Positions 19,048 through 28,500 of a stretch of 64,000 bases of DNA are shown here, piece by piece (the stretch's first letter is position 1; every line of letters starts with the position of its first letter). Origin of the DNA: Bacillus sp. RO1 (GTDB taxonomy: Bacteria > Bacillota > Bacilli > Bacillales > Bacillaceae_I); assembly GCF_012524115.1 (NCBI RefSeq), contig NZ_JAAZWB010000060.1, positions 56,965 to 120,964 on the forward strand, read 5' to 3'. Below the pieces are notes generated by a model that was not told the origin of the DNA, ran no database searches, and was given only the letters and a program-made list of their open reading frames with translations. Made by a program: the position numbers and the translations under genes.

Positions 19048-19599
19048 TTATTTTACCATTCTTAAGTCTGATAGCGGCCAGTAGACGATATTGGTTTTGC
19101 CTAATACTTCTTCTTGTGGCACTGTACCGATGTGACGCCCATCCTTGCTGAATCTGCGGTTATCTCCCATTACGAAAAGATGACCTTCTGGCACTTCCTT
19201 AAGGCCGGTCTTTTCTTCTAGAGTGAAATCCTCCGTTAATGGGCCATCCGGATATTGAGCCTTATAGCTGTCCAAATACGGCTCTTCATAGGCTTTTCCG
19301 TTGATATACAGGACATCATCCCGATATTCCACTTCGTCCCCCGGCAAACCGATAATACGCTTGATATAGTCCTTGTCTTCTGTTGCATGGAACACAACGA
19401 TGTCAAATCTTTCTGGTTCACCAACTTTATATCCAATCTTGTTCACGATCATTCTATCCTGATTATGAAGTGTGGGCATCATGGAATCACCATCCACAAC
19501 AATCGGTGCAAAAAAGAAATAACGTATTGCTGCTGCAAGAATTACTGCGATAGCTAAGGCCTTTACCCATTCCCAAAGTTCATTTTTAGAACGTGCCAT
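19048..19599 (-). CDS. Type I signal peptidase (Sip/LepB family)
   Basis: Cleaves signal peptides outside the membrane. The 183-residue product has one N-terminal membrane helix (~11-31), the catalytic Ser39 in [10 protein letters not shown] and Lys80 in [14 protein letters not shown], and the [20 protein letters not shown] box. The SD is GGAGGAAC. In B. subtilis rbgA directly follows rplS, so the signal peptidase is inserted here; several other Bacillaceae share this arrangement (from memory). Which B. subtilis Sip it matches best cannot be decided by eye. Confidence 0.97.
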   Translation of the reverse strand: MARSKNELWEWVKALAIAVILAAAIRYFFFAPIVVDGDSMMPTLHNQDRMIVNKIGYKVGEPERFDIVVFHATEDKDYIKRIIGLPGDEVEYRDDVLYINGKAYEEPYLDSYKAQYPDGPLTEDFTLEEKTGLKEVPEGHLFVMGDNRRFSKDGRHIGTVPQEEVLGKTNIVYWPLSDLRMVK

Positions 19600-19666
19600 A
19601 TCTGTTCCTCCGCCGTTTTCATTATGTTCTCATATTTAACGAGAATTTATATGTAATTCTACTTCA

Positions 19667-19694
19667 ATTATATACCTTGTTTTTATTTAAACAA
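19667..19694 (-). promoter_or_regulatory. Candidate SigA promoter of the signal peptidase gene
   Basis: On the minus strand TTGTTT (19689-19694), 16 bp, TATAAT (19667-19672), about 70 nt before the ATG and just after the rplS terminator. Confidence 0.55.
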
Positions 19695-19727
19695 AACGAT
19701 AGATATTGCGCAGCCATTTTTTTAGTA

Positions 19728-19757
19728 AAAAAAGAGAGCTTGTCTCCAAGCTCCCCC
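19728..19757 (-). terminator. rplS terminator
   Basis: GGGAGCTTG and CAAGCTCTC pair on the minus strand and are followed by TTTTTTT. It begins a few bases after the rplS stop. Confidence 0.88.
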
Positions 19758-19762
19758 TTTGA

Positions 19763-20107
19763 TTATCGAATCTCTTTGATACGCGCTTTTTTACCACGTA
19801 ATGCACGTAGGTAGTAAAGTTTCGCACGACGTACTTTACCACGACGAACTACATCAATTCCCTCAATTTTAGGGGAGTGTAGTGGGAATGCACGCTCAAC
19901 TCCAACACCGTAAGAGATCTTACGAACTGTGAAAGTTTCGCTGATTCCGCCGCCACGACGTTTGATTACTACTCCTTCATATACCTGAATACGCTCACGC
20001 GTTCCCTCTACAACCTTAACGTTAACACGTACAGTGTCACCAGGACGGAAAGAAGGAAGATCAGTTTTCAACTGCTCTTGAGTAATATCTTGGATTAATT
20101 TTTGCAT
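19763..20107 (-). CDS. rplS: Ribosomal protein L19
   Basis: A 114-residue large-subunit protein at the 30S-50S interface. The ATG at 20107 (AAAGGAG SD) gives the normal [20 protein letters not shown] start. The segments [32 protein letters not shown] and [10 protein letters not shown] are family signatures. It has a separate promoter and leader downstream of trmD. Confidence 0.99.
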   Translation of the reverse strand: MQKLIQDITQEQLKTDLPSFRPGDTVRVNVKVVEGTRERIQVYEGVVIKRRGGGISETFTVRKISYGVGVERAFPLHSPKIEGIDVVRRGKVRRAKLYYLRALRGKKARIKEIR

Positions 20108-20197
20108 AGTTTTCTGCTCCTTTTCCACAGATGCTCATACCATACTTATTTGATGCAGCGGAACATCGTTTTTAGACATAGCCATAGCTAAGTCACA
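20108..20197 (-). promoter_or_regulatory. Structured rplS leader (candidate L19 leader)
   Basis: About 90 nt between the predicted transcript start and the ATG can form small hairpins, including GATG-TTCCGCT-GCATC. Autoregulatory L19 leaders are known upstream of rplS in Firmicutes. Assignment is by position and shape; a covariance-model search would decide. Confidence 0.5.
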
Positions 20198-20203
20198 AAG
20201 AGT

Positions 20204-20232
20204 ATAATAGCATATTAGACGAATAAAATCAA
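20204..20232 (-). promoter_or_regulatory. SigA promoter of rplS
   Basis: TTGATT (20227-20232), 17 bp, TATTAT (20204-20209) on the minus strand. The -35 box overlaps the trmD stop codon, so rplS can be expressed apart from rimM-trmD. Confidence 0.7.
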
Positions 20233-20978
20233 TATGCCTTATCCTCTTTTTTAATTTCTTCAAGCCACTTTTGCTGTTGATCTGTTAACGGATATTCATC
20301 GAATAAGTCGGGTCTTCTGTTCCATGTTCTTCGTATAGACTCTTTTGTCCGCCATTCTTCAATATGTGCATGATTACCTGATATCAGAACATCCGGCACT
20401 TTCATGCCCCGGAAATCAGCCGGTCTCGTATAATGGGGATGCTCAAGAAGGCCTGTACTAAAGCTGTCCTGTTCATGGGAAGCCGCTTTTCCTAATACAT
20501 CTGGAAGTAAACGAACCACACTGTCTACTATGACCATGGAAGCAAGTTCGCCACCAGTAAGGACATAGTCCCCAATGGAGATCTCATCTGTGACAACATG
20601 TTCTCTGATTCGCTCATCATAGCCTTCATAATGACCGCAGATGAATATCAGATGTTCTTCTTGTGCTAATTTTTCTGCTTTTTTCTGCGTGAACCTCTCT
20701 CCTTGAGGACACATGAGAATCACTCTGGGCTTTTCGGAAGACTGATTGGTTTCTGTGAGTGATGAAACAGCATCAAAGATCGGCTGAGCCTTGAGAACCA
20801 TACCAGCGCCGCCGCCATAAGGATAATCATCTACTGTCTTATGTTTGTTATCCGCAAACTCTCGAAAATCGGTCACACTGTATTGAACGGCACCTTTATC
20901 CGCAGCTTTTTTTAGAATGGAGGAACCGAGAACACCTGTAAACATCTCCGGAAAAATGGAAAGGATATCAATCTTCAT
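20229..20978 (-). CDS. trmD: TrmD, tRNA (guanine-37-N1) methyltransferase
   Basis: Methylates G37 next to the anticodon and so prevents frameshifting. The 249-residue SPOUT enzyme shows [40 protein letters not shown], and [15 protein letters not shown], the deep-knot cofactor site. The Asp-containing [17 protein letters not shown] motif follows. It begins 1 nt after the rimM stop. Confidence 0.99.
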   Translation of the reverse strand: MKIDILSIFPEMFTGVLGSSILKKAADKGAVQYSVTDFREFADNKHKTVDDYPYGGGAGMVLKAQPIFDAVSSLTETNQSSEKPRVILMCPQGERFTQKKAEKLAQEEHLIFICGHYEGYDERIREHVVTDEISIGDYVLTGGELASMVIVDSVVRLLPDVLGKAASHEQDSFSTGLLEHPHYTRPADFRGMKVPDVLISGNHAHIEEWRTKESIRRTWNRRPDLFDEYPLTDQQQKWLEEIKKEDKAY

Positions 20979-20979
20979 A

Positions 20980-21498
20980 TTAAAACAGTCCTTCTAGCGG
21001 CTCTATGATGATCGTTTTTTCCTGCACATCCACTTTCTTCACTACTTGATCAATATAAGGGATTAATATGTCCTTCCCTTTCTTTGCCTTAACTACCCAG
21101 ACATCGTTTGCTCCTGGTGTTAACACTTCTTTAACTGTTCCAATCTCCTCCATCGTTTCCTGAAGGATTACTTTACAGCCAACAATCTCGTGGAAGTAAT
21201 ATTCTCCTTCTTCCAGTTCACCTAGTTGGTCTTCTGGAACCTTAACAATAGCTCCTTTGAATTTTTCCACTTCGTTTACATTATGGAACCCTTCAAATGT
21301 GAGAAGATCGAAGGATTTATGTACTCTTCTAGATGCAACCTTAACTTCTACAGGTTCCTTTTCATTTGGCAAGAATAAGTATAGGAGATTCCCTTTTTTA
21401 TAACGTTCGTCAGGAAAATCCGTTCTAGAAACCACACGAACCTCACCTTTTATCCCGTGTGTATTTACAAGCTTACCTACGTTGAACCACTTTGACAT
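20980..21498 (-). CDS. rimM: RimM, 16S rRNA processing/30S maturation factor
   Basis: Helps mature the 30S head. The 172-residue product (ATG at 21498; GGAGGTG 6-7 nt upstream) has the N-terminal beta-barrel ([20 protein letters not shown]) and a C-terminal PRC barrel ([32 protein letters not shown]). In B. subtilis ylqD lies between khpA and rimM; here that interval is only 110 nt and has no gene. Confidence 0.98.
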   Translation of the reverse strand: MSKWFNVGKLVNTHGIKGEVRVVSRTDFPDERYKKGNLLYLFLPNEKEPVEVKVASRRVHKSFDLLTFEGFHNVNEVEKFKGAIVKVPEDQLGELEEGEYYFHEIVGCKVILQETMEEIGTVKEVLTPGANDVWVVKAKKGKDILIPYIDQVVKKVDVQEKTIIIEPLEGLF

Positions 21499-21583
21499 TT
21501 CATGCACCTCCACGCGCAACGCTTATCTTCTATATAAATAGAGTACCCTCAAAGAGGTTCTCTTACCTATTTAACCAAAAAGA

Positions 21584-21609
21584 AAAGGGGAAGCATCAAA
21601 GCCTCCCCC
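21584..21609 (-). terminator. Terminator after khpA
   Basis: GGGGAGGC pairs with GCTTCCCC on the minus strand (with a G-T pair), followed by TTTTCTTTTT. It overlaps the khpA stop and separates rpsP-khpA from rimM-trmD, so rimM needs read-through or its own promoter, which is not clear by eye. Confidence 0.8.
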
Positions 21610-21839
21610 TACTCCATAATCTCTAATTGCACTCGTTTATTCTCGTGAGAAGCAGCAGCGAACAAGACTGTTCGGATTGCTTTTGCAATTCTACCCTGCT
21701 TACCAATCACTTTCCCTAAATCATCTTGATGCACCGTAAGTTGATACGTAAGAACATTACCTGTTTCTTTTTCCGTAACCACTACATTTTCTGGATGATC
21801 TACTAACGACGTCACAATTGTTTGGATTAGTTCTGTCAT
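21609..21839 (-). CDS. khpA: KhpA, KH-domain RNA-binding protein (YlqC)
   Basis: A small KH RNA-binding protein that pairs with KhpB/Jag in other Firmicutes and affects cell division and small-RNA biology. The 76-residue product consists of a single KH domain, with the nucleic-acid loop GKVIGKQGRIAKAIRTVL (GxxG = GKQG, ~47-50). It lies 8 nt after rpsP. Confidence 0.97.
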   Translation of the reverse strand: MTELIQTIVTSLVDHPENVVVTEKETGNVLTYQLTVHQDDLGKVIGKQGRIAKAIRTVLFAAASHENKRVQLEIME

Positions 21840-21847
21840 TTTGCCTC

Positions 21848-22120
<273 letters not shown>

Positions 22121-22159
22121 TTAATATAGCACCTCCGAAAATATTTCACACAAGATAGT

Positions 22160-22188
22160 ATGATAACAAGTAGTTACTTGTTTGTAAA
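22160..22188 (-). promoter_or_regulatory. rpsP promoter with a palindrome filling the spacer
   Basis: On the minus strand TTTACA (22183-22188), 17 bp, TATCAT (22160-22165). The spacer and first -10 base form AACAAGT-AACT-ACTTGTT (22165-22182), a perfect 7-bp inverted repeat. Operator function is inferred. Confidence 0.5.
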
Positions 22189-22238
22189 GTGTTTTTTCTT
22201 GTCACTTTATTTATTAAGAGAAAAAATGCTGTGGATGC

Positions 22239-23585
22239 TTACATGAAAGGAAATTTGAAGCCGCCTTTTTTGCCTTTTCCTTTTTGCATGCTTGTCATCT
22301 GTTTCATCATTTTTTTCATCTCTTCAAATTGTTTAAGTAGACGGTTTACTTCCTGAATAGGTCGACCGCTACCTTTTGCTATCCGCTTTTTACGGCTCGC
22401 GTTAATTAAATCTGGATTATCTTTCTCCGCTTTAGTCATGGATTGGATAATTGCTTCAACGTGACCAATTTGCTTTTCATCCACCTGGACATTTTTTAAG
22501 CCTTTCATCTTGTTGGCTCCAGGTATCATTCCAAGGATTTCATCAAGAGGCCCCATGTTTCTTACTTGGCCAAGCTGTTCTAGGAAATCATCAAACGTAA
22601 AGTTCATCGTACGCAGCTTCTGTTCAAGCTCCTTGGCTTTTTCTTCGTCTACATTCGATTGTGCCTTCTCAATTAGAGTCAGCACATCTCCCATACCTAA
22701 AATACGAGAGGCCATACGTTCAGGGTGAAAAGGCTCGATGGCATCCAATTTTTCTCCCATACCAATATACTTGATCGGGGTATTGGTTACCGCCTTAACG
22801 GATAATGCAGCTCCCCCTCGGGTATCTCCATCCAGTTTTGTTAATACAACGCCAGTTAAGCCAAGCTGTTCATTGAAGCTTTGCGCCACATTTACAGCAT
22901 CTTGTCCTGTCATTGCATCGACTACAAGGAAGATTTCATCCGGGTTGGATATTTCTTTCACCTGTTTTAACTCGTCCATTAGTGTTTCATCTACATGCAA
23001 ACGTCCTGCGGTATCAATCAGCACATAATCATGATGCTCATCTTTCGCTTTTTGAATGGCTTGCTTTGCAATTTCAACAGGACTAACCTGATCTCCTAAA
23101 GAAAAAACAGGCATGCTGAGTTGTTTTCCAAGTGTTTCAAGCTGTTTAATAGCTGCCGGTCGGTAAATATCGGCTGCAACTAGAAGAGGCTTTCTATTGT
23201 GCTTTTTGCGCAATAGGTTTGCAAGCTTTCCTGTTGTCGTCGTTTTACCTGCACCTTGTAGACCTACCATCATGATGACGGTCGGCGGTCTGCTGCTCAC
23301 TGCAATTTTACTTTGCTCCCCGCCCATAAGCGCGGTGAGTTCTTCTTTTACCACTTTAATTACTTGCTGACCGGGTGTAAGACTTTTCATGACTTCTTGT
23401 CCAACTGCACGTTCATTCACGCGTTTTACAAAGTCTTTCACTACTTTGAAGTTAACATCCGCTTCAAGTAAAGCCAGTCGAACTTCACGCATCATTTCTT
23501 TAACGTCTTGTTCACTTACCTTACCTTTTCCGCGAATCTTCTGTATCGTATTTTGCAAACGGTCGGCTAAACCTTCAAATGCCAT
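22239..23585 (-). CDS. ffh: Ffh, SRP54 GTPase of the signal recognition particle
   Basis: Binds signal sequences on the ribosome and the 4.5S/6S RNA and docks with FtsY. The 448-residue product has the N domain, the G domain (GLQGAGKTTTTGKLA, ~106-120; DTAGRLHVDE; TKLDGDTRGGAAL) and the Met-rich M domain ending GKKGGFKFPFM with the RNA-binding SGRPIQEVNRLLKQF segment. It follows ylxM by 12 nt. Confidence 0.99.
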   Translation of the reverse strand: MAFEGLADRLQNTIQKIRGKGKVSEQDVKEMMREVRLALLEADVNFKVVKDFVKRVNERAVGQEVMKSLTPGQQVIKVVKEELTALMGGEQSKIAVSSRPPTVIMMVGLQGAGKTTTTGKLANLLRKKHNRKPLLVAADIYRPAAIKQLETLGKQLSMPVFSLGDQVSPVEIAKQAIQKAKDEHHDYVLIDTAGRLHVDETLMDELKQVKEISNPDEIFLVVDAMTGQDAVNVAQSFNEQLGLTGVVLTKLDGDTRGGAALSVKAVTNTPIKYIGMGEKLDAIEPFHPERMASRILGMGDVLTLIEKAQSNVDEEKAKELEQKLRTMNFTFDDFLEQLGQVRNMGPLDEILGMIPGANKMKGLKNVQVDEKQIGHVEAIIQSMTKAEKDNPDLINASRKKRIAKGSGRPIQEVNRLLKQFEEMKKMMKQMTSMQKGKGKKGGFKFPFM

Positions 23586-23597
23586 GTATGCCGCCCC

Positions 23598-23936
23598 CTA
23601 ATCTAATTTCTCAAGCGACTCAATCAGCGCTAAAAGAGTCTGGCCGTTAAACGGAGTTTCCGCCTTTTCGACTTCATCCTTCATCTGCTGCACAAGCGAC
23701 TGCCGCTCTTGAAACTTTTGAAATAACAAAAGCTTTTCTTCATATTGCTCAAGCATCTGTTCTGTACGTTTTATGTTATCATACACTGCTTGACGACTTA
23801 TGTTATATTCCTCTGCTATCTCACCAAGGGAGTGATCATCTAAGTAATACAAAGACATATAGCTTCGTTGCTTTGGTGTTAACAACGACTGATAGAAATC
23901 ATAGAGATAGTTCATTCTCGTTGTTTTTTCAAGCAT
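23598..23936 (-). CDS. ylxM: YlxM, HTH protein encoded with ffh
   Basis: A sigma-factor-like helix-turn-helix protein always found next to ffh or ftsY; in streptococci it modulates SRP. The 112-residue product starts [20 protein letters not shown] and has the helix-turn-helix [19 protein letters not shown] (~37-55). The ATG at 23936 was chosen because GGGAGAG lies 8 nt upstream; the GTG at 23945 is too close to it. Confidence 0.96.
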   Translation of the reverse strand: MLEKTTRMNYLYDFYQSLLTPKQRSYMSLYYLDDHSLGEIAEEYNISRQAVYDNIKRTEQMLEQYEEKLLLFQKFQERQSLVQQMKDEVEKAETPFNGQTLLALIESLEKLD

Positions 23937-23981
23937 CCTCTTCACTCTCCCTTGTTAAGTGAAATGCCTTTACAATAGCTT

Positions 23982-24010
23982 AGTTTACAGGTTGGGATGG
24001 GGAATGTCAA
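23982..24010 (-). promoter_or_regulatory. Strong SigA promoter of ylxM-ffh
   Basis: TTGACA (24005-24010), exactly 17 bp, TAAACT (23982-23987) on the minus strand. About 40 nt of leader before the ylxM start. Confidence 0.8.
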
Positions 24011-24090
24011 GTTTTTTTCTTGACCTGTGAGAATAGCAAGTATGTTAAATAAAATTAGTCTAAAAGACTTTAGTTTGTTGGTTGACCACC

Positions 24091-24437
24091 GCTATTCCTT
24101 TCCGCAAATGGCTTCGCTTTCCGCGGGACGGTGCTTGAGCCTCCTCACAACGTTTCAGGGGTCTCAATCTACCGTTTCTCCCCCGCTGGAGTCTCCGACA
24201 TTTGCTCCAATCCACAGCTGAAAATTATGAGAACGAAATGATAGTTCTTTTTCATTTAATTCCGTTAGATGAAATCTCATAAGCCCTTCAATAAATGAGG
24301 TCACCTTGTTGATTGGAGTGGAAGGCGCGAAGACGCCCGCAGGAGGAAGGGACAGGTGAGACCCCACAGGCTGCAAGCCGAGGAGGCTCACGGACCGCCC
24401 GCAGGCAAGCGAAGCGCCTGGAACGGAAATCAACAGT
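24091..24437. repeat. Composite structured repeat, inverted pair (copy 2)
   Basis: Module A at 24091-24218 and module B at 24309-24437 face each other with a ~90-bp spacer. It lies 31 bp past the ftsY terminator and ~80 bp upstream of the ylxM promoter. The core stem of A is TTGAG/CTCAA with an outer CGGT/ACCG, where the copies at 29.1 and 41.9 kb have GCGAC/GTCGC. The outer end of A is degenerate (GCTATTCCTTTCCG). Confidence 0.85.
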
Positions 24438-24464
24438 TTCATATTCTATCTTGTTTTTTTAAAA

Positions 24465-24490
24465 AACCGCCCGTCAGATTAGAGGGGCGG
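24465..24490 (-). terminator. ftsY terminator
   Basis: CCGCCC and GGGCGG pair around a 12-nt loop and are followed by TTTTTT on the minus strand, about 20 nt after the ftsY stop. It ends the rnc-smc-ftsY unit. Confidence 0.88.
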
Positions 24491-24508
24491 CAAGTGGTAG
24501 TACGTTTT

Positions 24509-25507
24509 TTAGCTTTCTTGTGCTTCTTCTTTTTCCATCATATCTGCAAACAATCCATACACATATTGCTCTGCATTAAATTCTTGCAAATCTTCTGCTT
24601 TTTCTCCTAAACCAACAAACTTGACCGGAATTTTCATTTCATTGCGGATAGCTAGAACGATACCTCCCTTTGCAGTACCGTCAAGCTTTGTTAAAACGAT
24701 TCCCGTAACATTCGTTGCTTCAGAAAAGATTTTTGCCTGACTTAAAGCATTCTGGCCCGTAGTTGCATCCAATACTAGAAGGACTTCATGCGGTGCGCCT
24801 GGTACTTCACGCTCAATCACACGCTTCACCTTTTCAAGTTCCTTCATTAAATTGACTTTGTTTTGAAGTCGACCTGCTGTATCGCAAAGAAGTACGTCAA
24901 CTTTACGAGCTTTAGCCGCTTGGAGGGCATCATACATAACAGCTGCCGGATCTGAACCCTCTGATTGCTTGATCACATCCACACCAACACGCTCGCCCCA
25001 TACTTCAAGCTGGTCGATAGCACCGGCACGGAATGTATCTCCTGCTGCAAGAAGTACGCTCTTTCCTTCCTGCTTCAGTTTCTTAGCTATTTTTCCTATA
25101 GAAGTAGTTTTCCCTACTCCGTTTACACCTACAACCAGAACTACCGTCAAGCCGTCTTGTTGAAAATTGATGGTTGGAGACACATCATCTCCAGCTTGAT
25201 AAATCTCCACCAATTTTTCAGAAATGACACTTTGAACCTCACGGGGATCTTGGATATTGCGTCGTTTTACTTCCATTCGAAGCTCATCAATCAATTCCAT
25301 CACGGTGTTTACGCCAACATCCGCTCCAATCAGGATTTCTTCTAATTCTTCAAAGAAATCCTCGTCGACTTTGCGGTAGCGAGCAACAAGATCATTAACC
25401 TTACCCGAAAAAGAGTCGCGAGTTTTCGTTAATCCCTCTCTGAATTTTTCCGTTACAGATTCTGTTTGGTTGGTAAGCTTTTCTTTCAATTTTTTAAAGA
25501 AACTCAT
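24509..25507 (-). CDS. ftsY: FtsY, SRP receptor GTPase
   Basis: Docks ribosome-SRP complexes at the membrane. The 332-residue product lacks the long acidic A domain, as is usual in Bacillus. G motifs: GVNGVGKTTSIGKIA (~138-152), DTAGRLQNK, TKLDGTAKGG. The N-terminal SFFKKLKEKLTNQTESVTEKF helix is amphipathic and can bind lipid. The ATG at 25507 has GGAAGAG 9 nt upstream; a longer frame would overlap the end of smc. Confidence 0.98.
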   Translation of the reverse strand: MSFFKKLKEKLTNQTESVTEKFREGLTKTRDSFSGKVNDLVARYRKVDEDFFEELEEILIGADVGVNTVMELIDELRMEVKRRNIQDPREVQSVISEKLVEIYQAGDDVSPTINFQQDGLTVVLVVGVNGVGKTTSIGKIAKKLKQEGKSVLLAAGDTFRAGAIDQLEVWGERVGVDVIKQSEGSDPAAVMYDALQAAKARKVDVLLCDTAGRLQNKVNLMKELEKVKRVIEREVPGAPHEVLLVLDATTGQNALSQAKIFSEATNVTGIVLTKLDGTAKGGIVLAIRNEMKIPVKFVGLGEKAEDLQEFNAEQYVYGLFADMMEKEEAQES

Positions 25508-25526
25508 TTTTTCATTCTCTTCCTCT

Positions 25527-28500
25527 CTATTTAACAAGTTCTTTGGATTCTTCTAACCGGACAGAGACCAATTTGGAAACGCCAGATTCTTGCATCGTAA
25601 CTCCGTAAAGGACGTCACTGAATTCCATCGTTCCCTTGCGGTGCGTGATGACAATGAATTGGGTTTCTTCACTGAACTGTTTTAAGTATTGGGCAAAACG
25701 GTGTACGTTTGCTTCATCAAGCGCCGCTTCTACTTCATCGAGGATGCAGAACGGAACAGGTCTTACCTTTAGGATGGAGAACAGCAGAGCTATTGCTGTC
25801 AACGCTCTTTCTCCTCCTGACAAGAGGCCGAGATTCTGCAGTTTTTTACCAGGCGGTTGTGCCACAATATCCACGCCTGTATTTAGCATATCGGAAGGAT
25901 CTGTTAACACAAGATCCGCTCTTCCTCCGCCGAATAGAGAACGAAACACATCGTGAAAGTGTGCGCGTATATTCGTGAAGGTGGTCTCAAAGCGCTTTTT
26001 CATTTCTTCATCCATTTCACCGATTACTTGGAACAAGGTATCCTTCGCTTCTTGAAGATCGTCTTTTTGCTCCTTAAGGAATGTATATCGTTCGCTTACT
26101 CGATCATATTCCTCTATTGCAGCGATATTGACTGTGCCAAGCTCCTCAATGGCCAGCTTGATTAACTTTACTTTTTTACGTGCTTCTTCGATCTCTATCT
26201 CAAGTGGATAATCTTCTTTTGCCGCTTCAAAGGACAGCATATACTCTTCCCTTAAATGGTGAAGTCTATTATCTAATTCCACATCTAGACGGTTCATTTT
26301 CACTTCTTCCGCCTTTAGAACTTCCGTAAGTTGTTTATACTGTCTTTTTAAATCTTTTAGTTGAAGCTCTTCTTGTTCCACCTTTTCGTAGTAAGAAAGC
26401 CTCTCAGCCCGGCGCTCTGCAATGAGTTTCATCGTGGTGTTTTTGTCTTGTAATTTTTCAGCTGCAGCCACTTCCAGTTTTTGTTCACCTGATGAATTAT
26501 CATTCATTTCACTTTGTAAAAGAGATAAGTCTTCCTTAATATCATTTAATCTTTCTGTGGCTTGTTCAAGATCTGTTTCGATAGTAGTCACTTTTTCCGA
26601 CTGGTTCGTAAGCTTTTCTTTTTTACTCGCATAATCCACTTTAAGTTGAGTAAGCTCGTTTTGCACGGTCTCCTTGTTTGCATGTTGCTCCAACTTTAAG
26701 GAATTTAGTTTTGAAATCTCTTTGTCTAGAGCAGCAATTTGCACTCCAACCGTTTTCAGCTCGGCATCTAGCTTTGCTTTTTTGTTCACAGCATCCTTCA
26801 TGGAATTGGTGAGCTGTTGCTTTTCATAATCATATATACTTAAATGTTCATTGACGTTTTTCTCTTCCAGTTCCACTTCCCGAAGAAGACTTGAAACCTG
26901 CTGTTCTCTATACCTTAATTCCTCACCAATTCCCTTTAACTCTATAACTTGGGACTCTTTCTCTTCTATTTTCTTCTTGAGTGTTTTTACCTGATCCTCA
27001 AGCAAGGCTGTTTTGTTTTCCATCTCTTCTAGCTTTGCTGAAATGGAATCAAGCTCACGACCGCGACTTAAGAGGGAATTAGATTTTTGTTTAACAGCCC
27101 CTCCTGTCATGGAGCCACCAGGGTTTACTACATCCCCTTCTAGTGTAACGATGCGATAGCGATGCTGAAGGATACTTGCCAATGCATTGGCTCCTTTAAG
27201 GTCTTTTGCAATGACTATAGTACCCAAGAGGTTATGGACGATATTTTCATAGGCTGAGTCAAACTCCACAAGAGCAGAGGCAATTCCTACAAAAGCTTCA
27301 TGTTGACTAATCTGGTTCATTTGATAGTCTGATAATGTCCTAGGCTTCATGACCGTCATTGGCAGGAAAGTGGCACGCCCAAAACCGTTCTTTTTCAAGT
27401 ATTGGATGGATGCTCTCGCATTTTGTTCATTATCCACAACGATATGCTGCGTCGCGCTCCCAAGAGCAATCTCAATTGCCGTCTCTACATCTTGATTCAC
27501 TTGGATAAGTTCGGCTACAGCCCCTTTTATACCAGTAAGCCTATTTTCATCCCTAGCTTTCAGGATTTCCTTTACACCTTGAAAAAATCCTGTAAAATCT
27601 CCTTGCATCGTTTCGAGCATTTCTTTTCTCGCTCGGGTTTGCTGTAAGAATTGGTATGCTTGATACAAGGTTGTTTCTTTTTTCTGGTAGGACTGTTTAA
27701 ATTGTTCCAAACTTGCCTGCTCTGCTCTATAACGGTCTACAGTTTGATTCAGTTCTTCTTGTACCTGTTTATGGTCGGTAAGTACTTTTTCCTTCTTCTG
27801 TTGGGTATTAGTCCGAAGATCGACATATTTTCTGTTGCCCTCGTCTAGACGGGTTACCTTCATGCCTTCCTGCTTTTCTTGCTGCTCAAGATAGGAGATT
27901 TCGTTGCGAACAGATGCCTGTTTATTTAAAAGTTCAATATAGTCACTCTTTAAAGCATCTATTTTCGCTTCAATATTCATGTCAAACTGTTCGTTGATCA
28001 CCTGTTTTTCCTTGAGTTGTTGCTCTGTTAATACTAATTCTTCACGAAGCTTATTCAAAAGGTGTTTTTCGCTTTCCAATTTGTCCTTTTGAACATGGAT
28101 AAATTCTGAAAGCTCCACCGATGAATTTTCTAATTGGGCACGGTTTGTCGTCGCGTTTTTCTTACGCTCCTTCAGAACTTCCTTTCTTCCTTCAAGTTTC
28201 TCAAGTTCCGAACTCGCTACTAAAAGGGCTTGTTGCAAGGAATCAATGGATTCGTCCAAAGCGGCCACTTGATCCTTGTACTTTTCAAGTGTCGCTTCCT
28301 TTTGGCTTAATTCAGAAGATAGTACAAGCTCTTTTTCGGTACTATTTTTGACTTCCAAAGAATTTTTTTCCCATTTTTGATGAAGCTCTTCAATTTCGTG
28401 TACCGTGACGCCTACTTCAATTTGCTCAAGCTCTTCTTTCTTCTCCAGGTAATCTTTGGCAATGGAAGCCTGTATTTGCAATGGCTCCACTTGCCCTTCC

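Noticed and set aside
24164..24610. Frames within the composite repeats (also at 54447-54638)
   Set aside because: They recur only because the repeat recurs, lack SDs and differ by frameshifts between copies.
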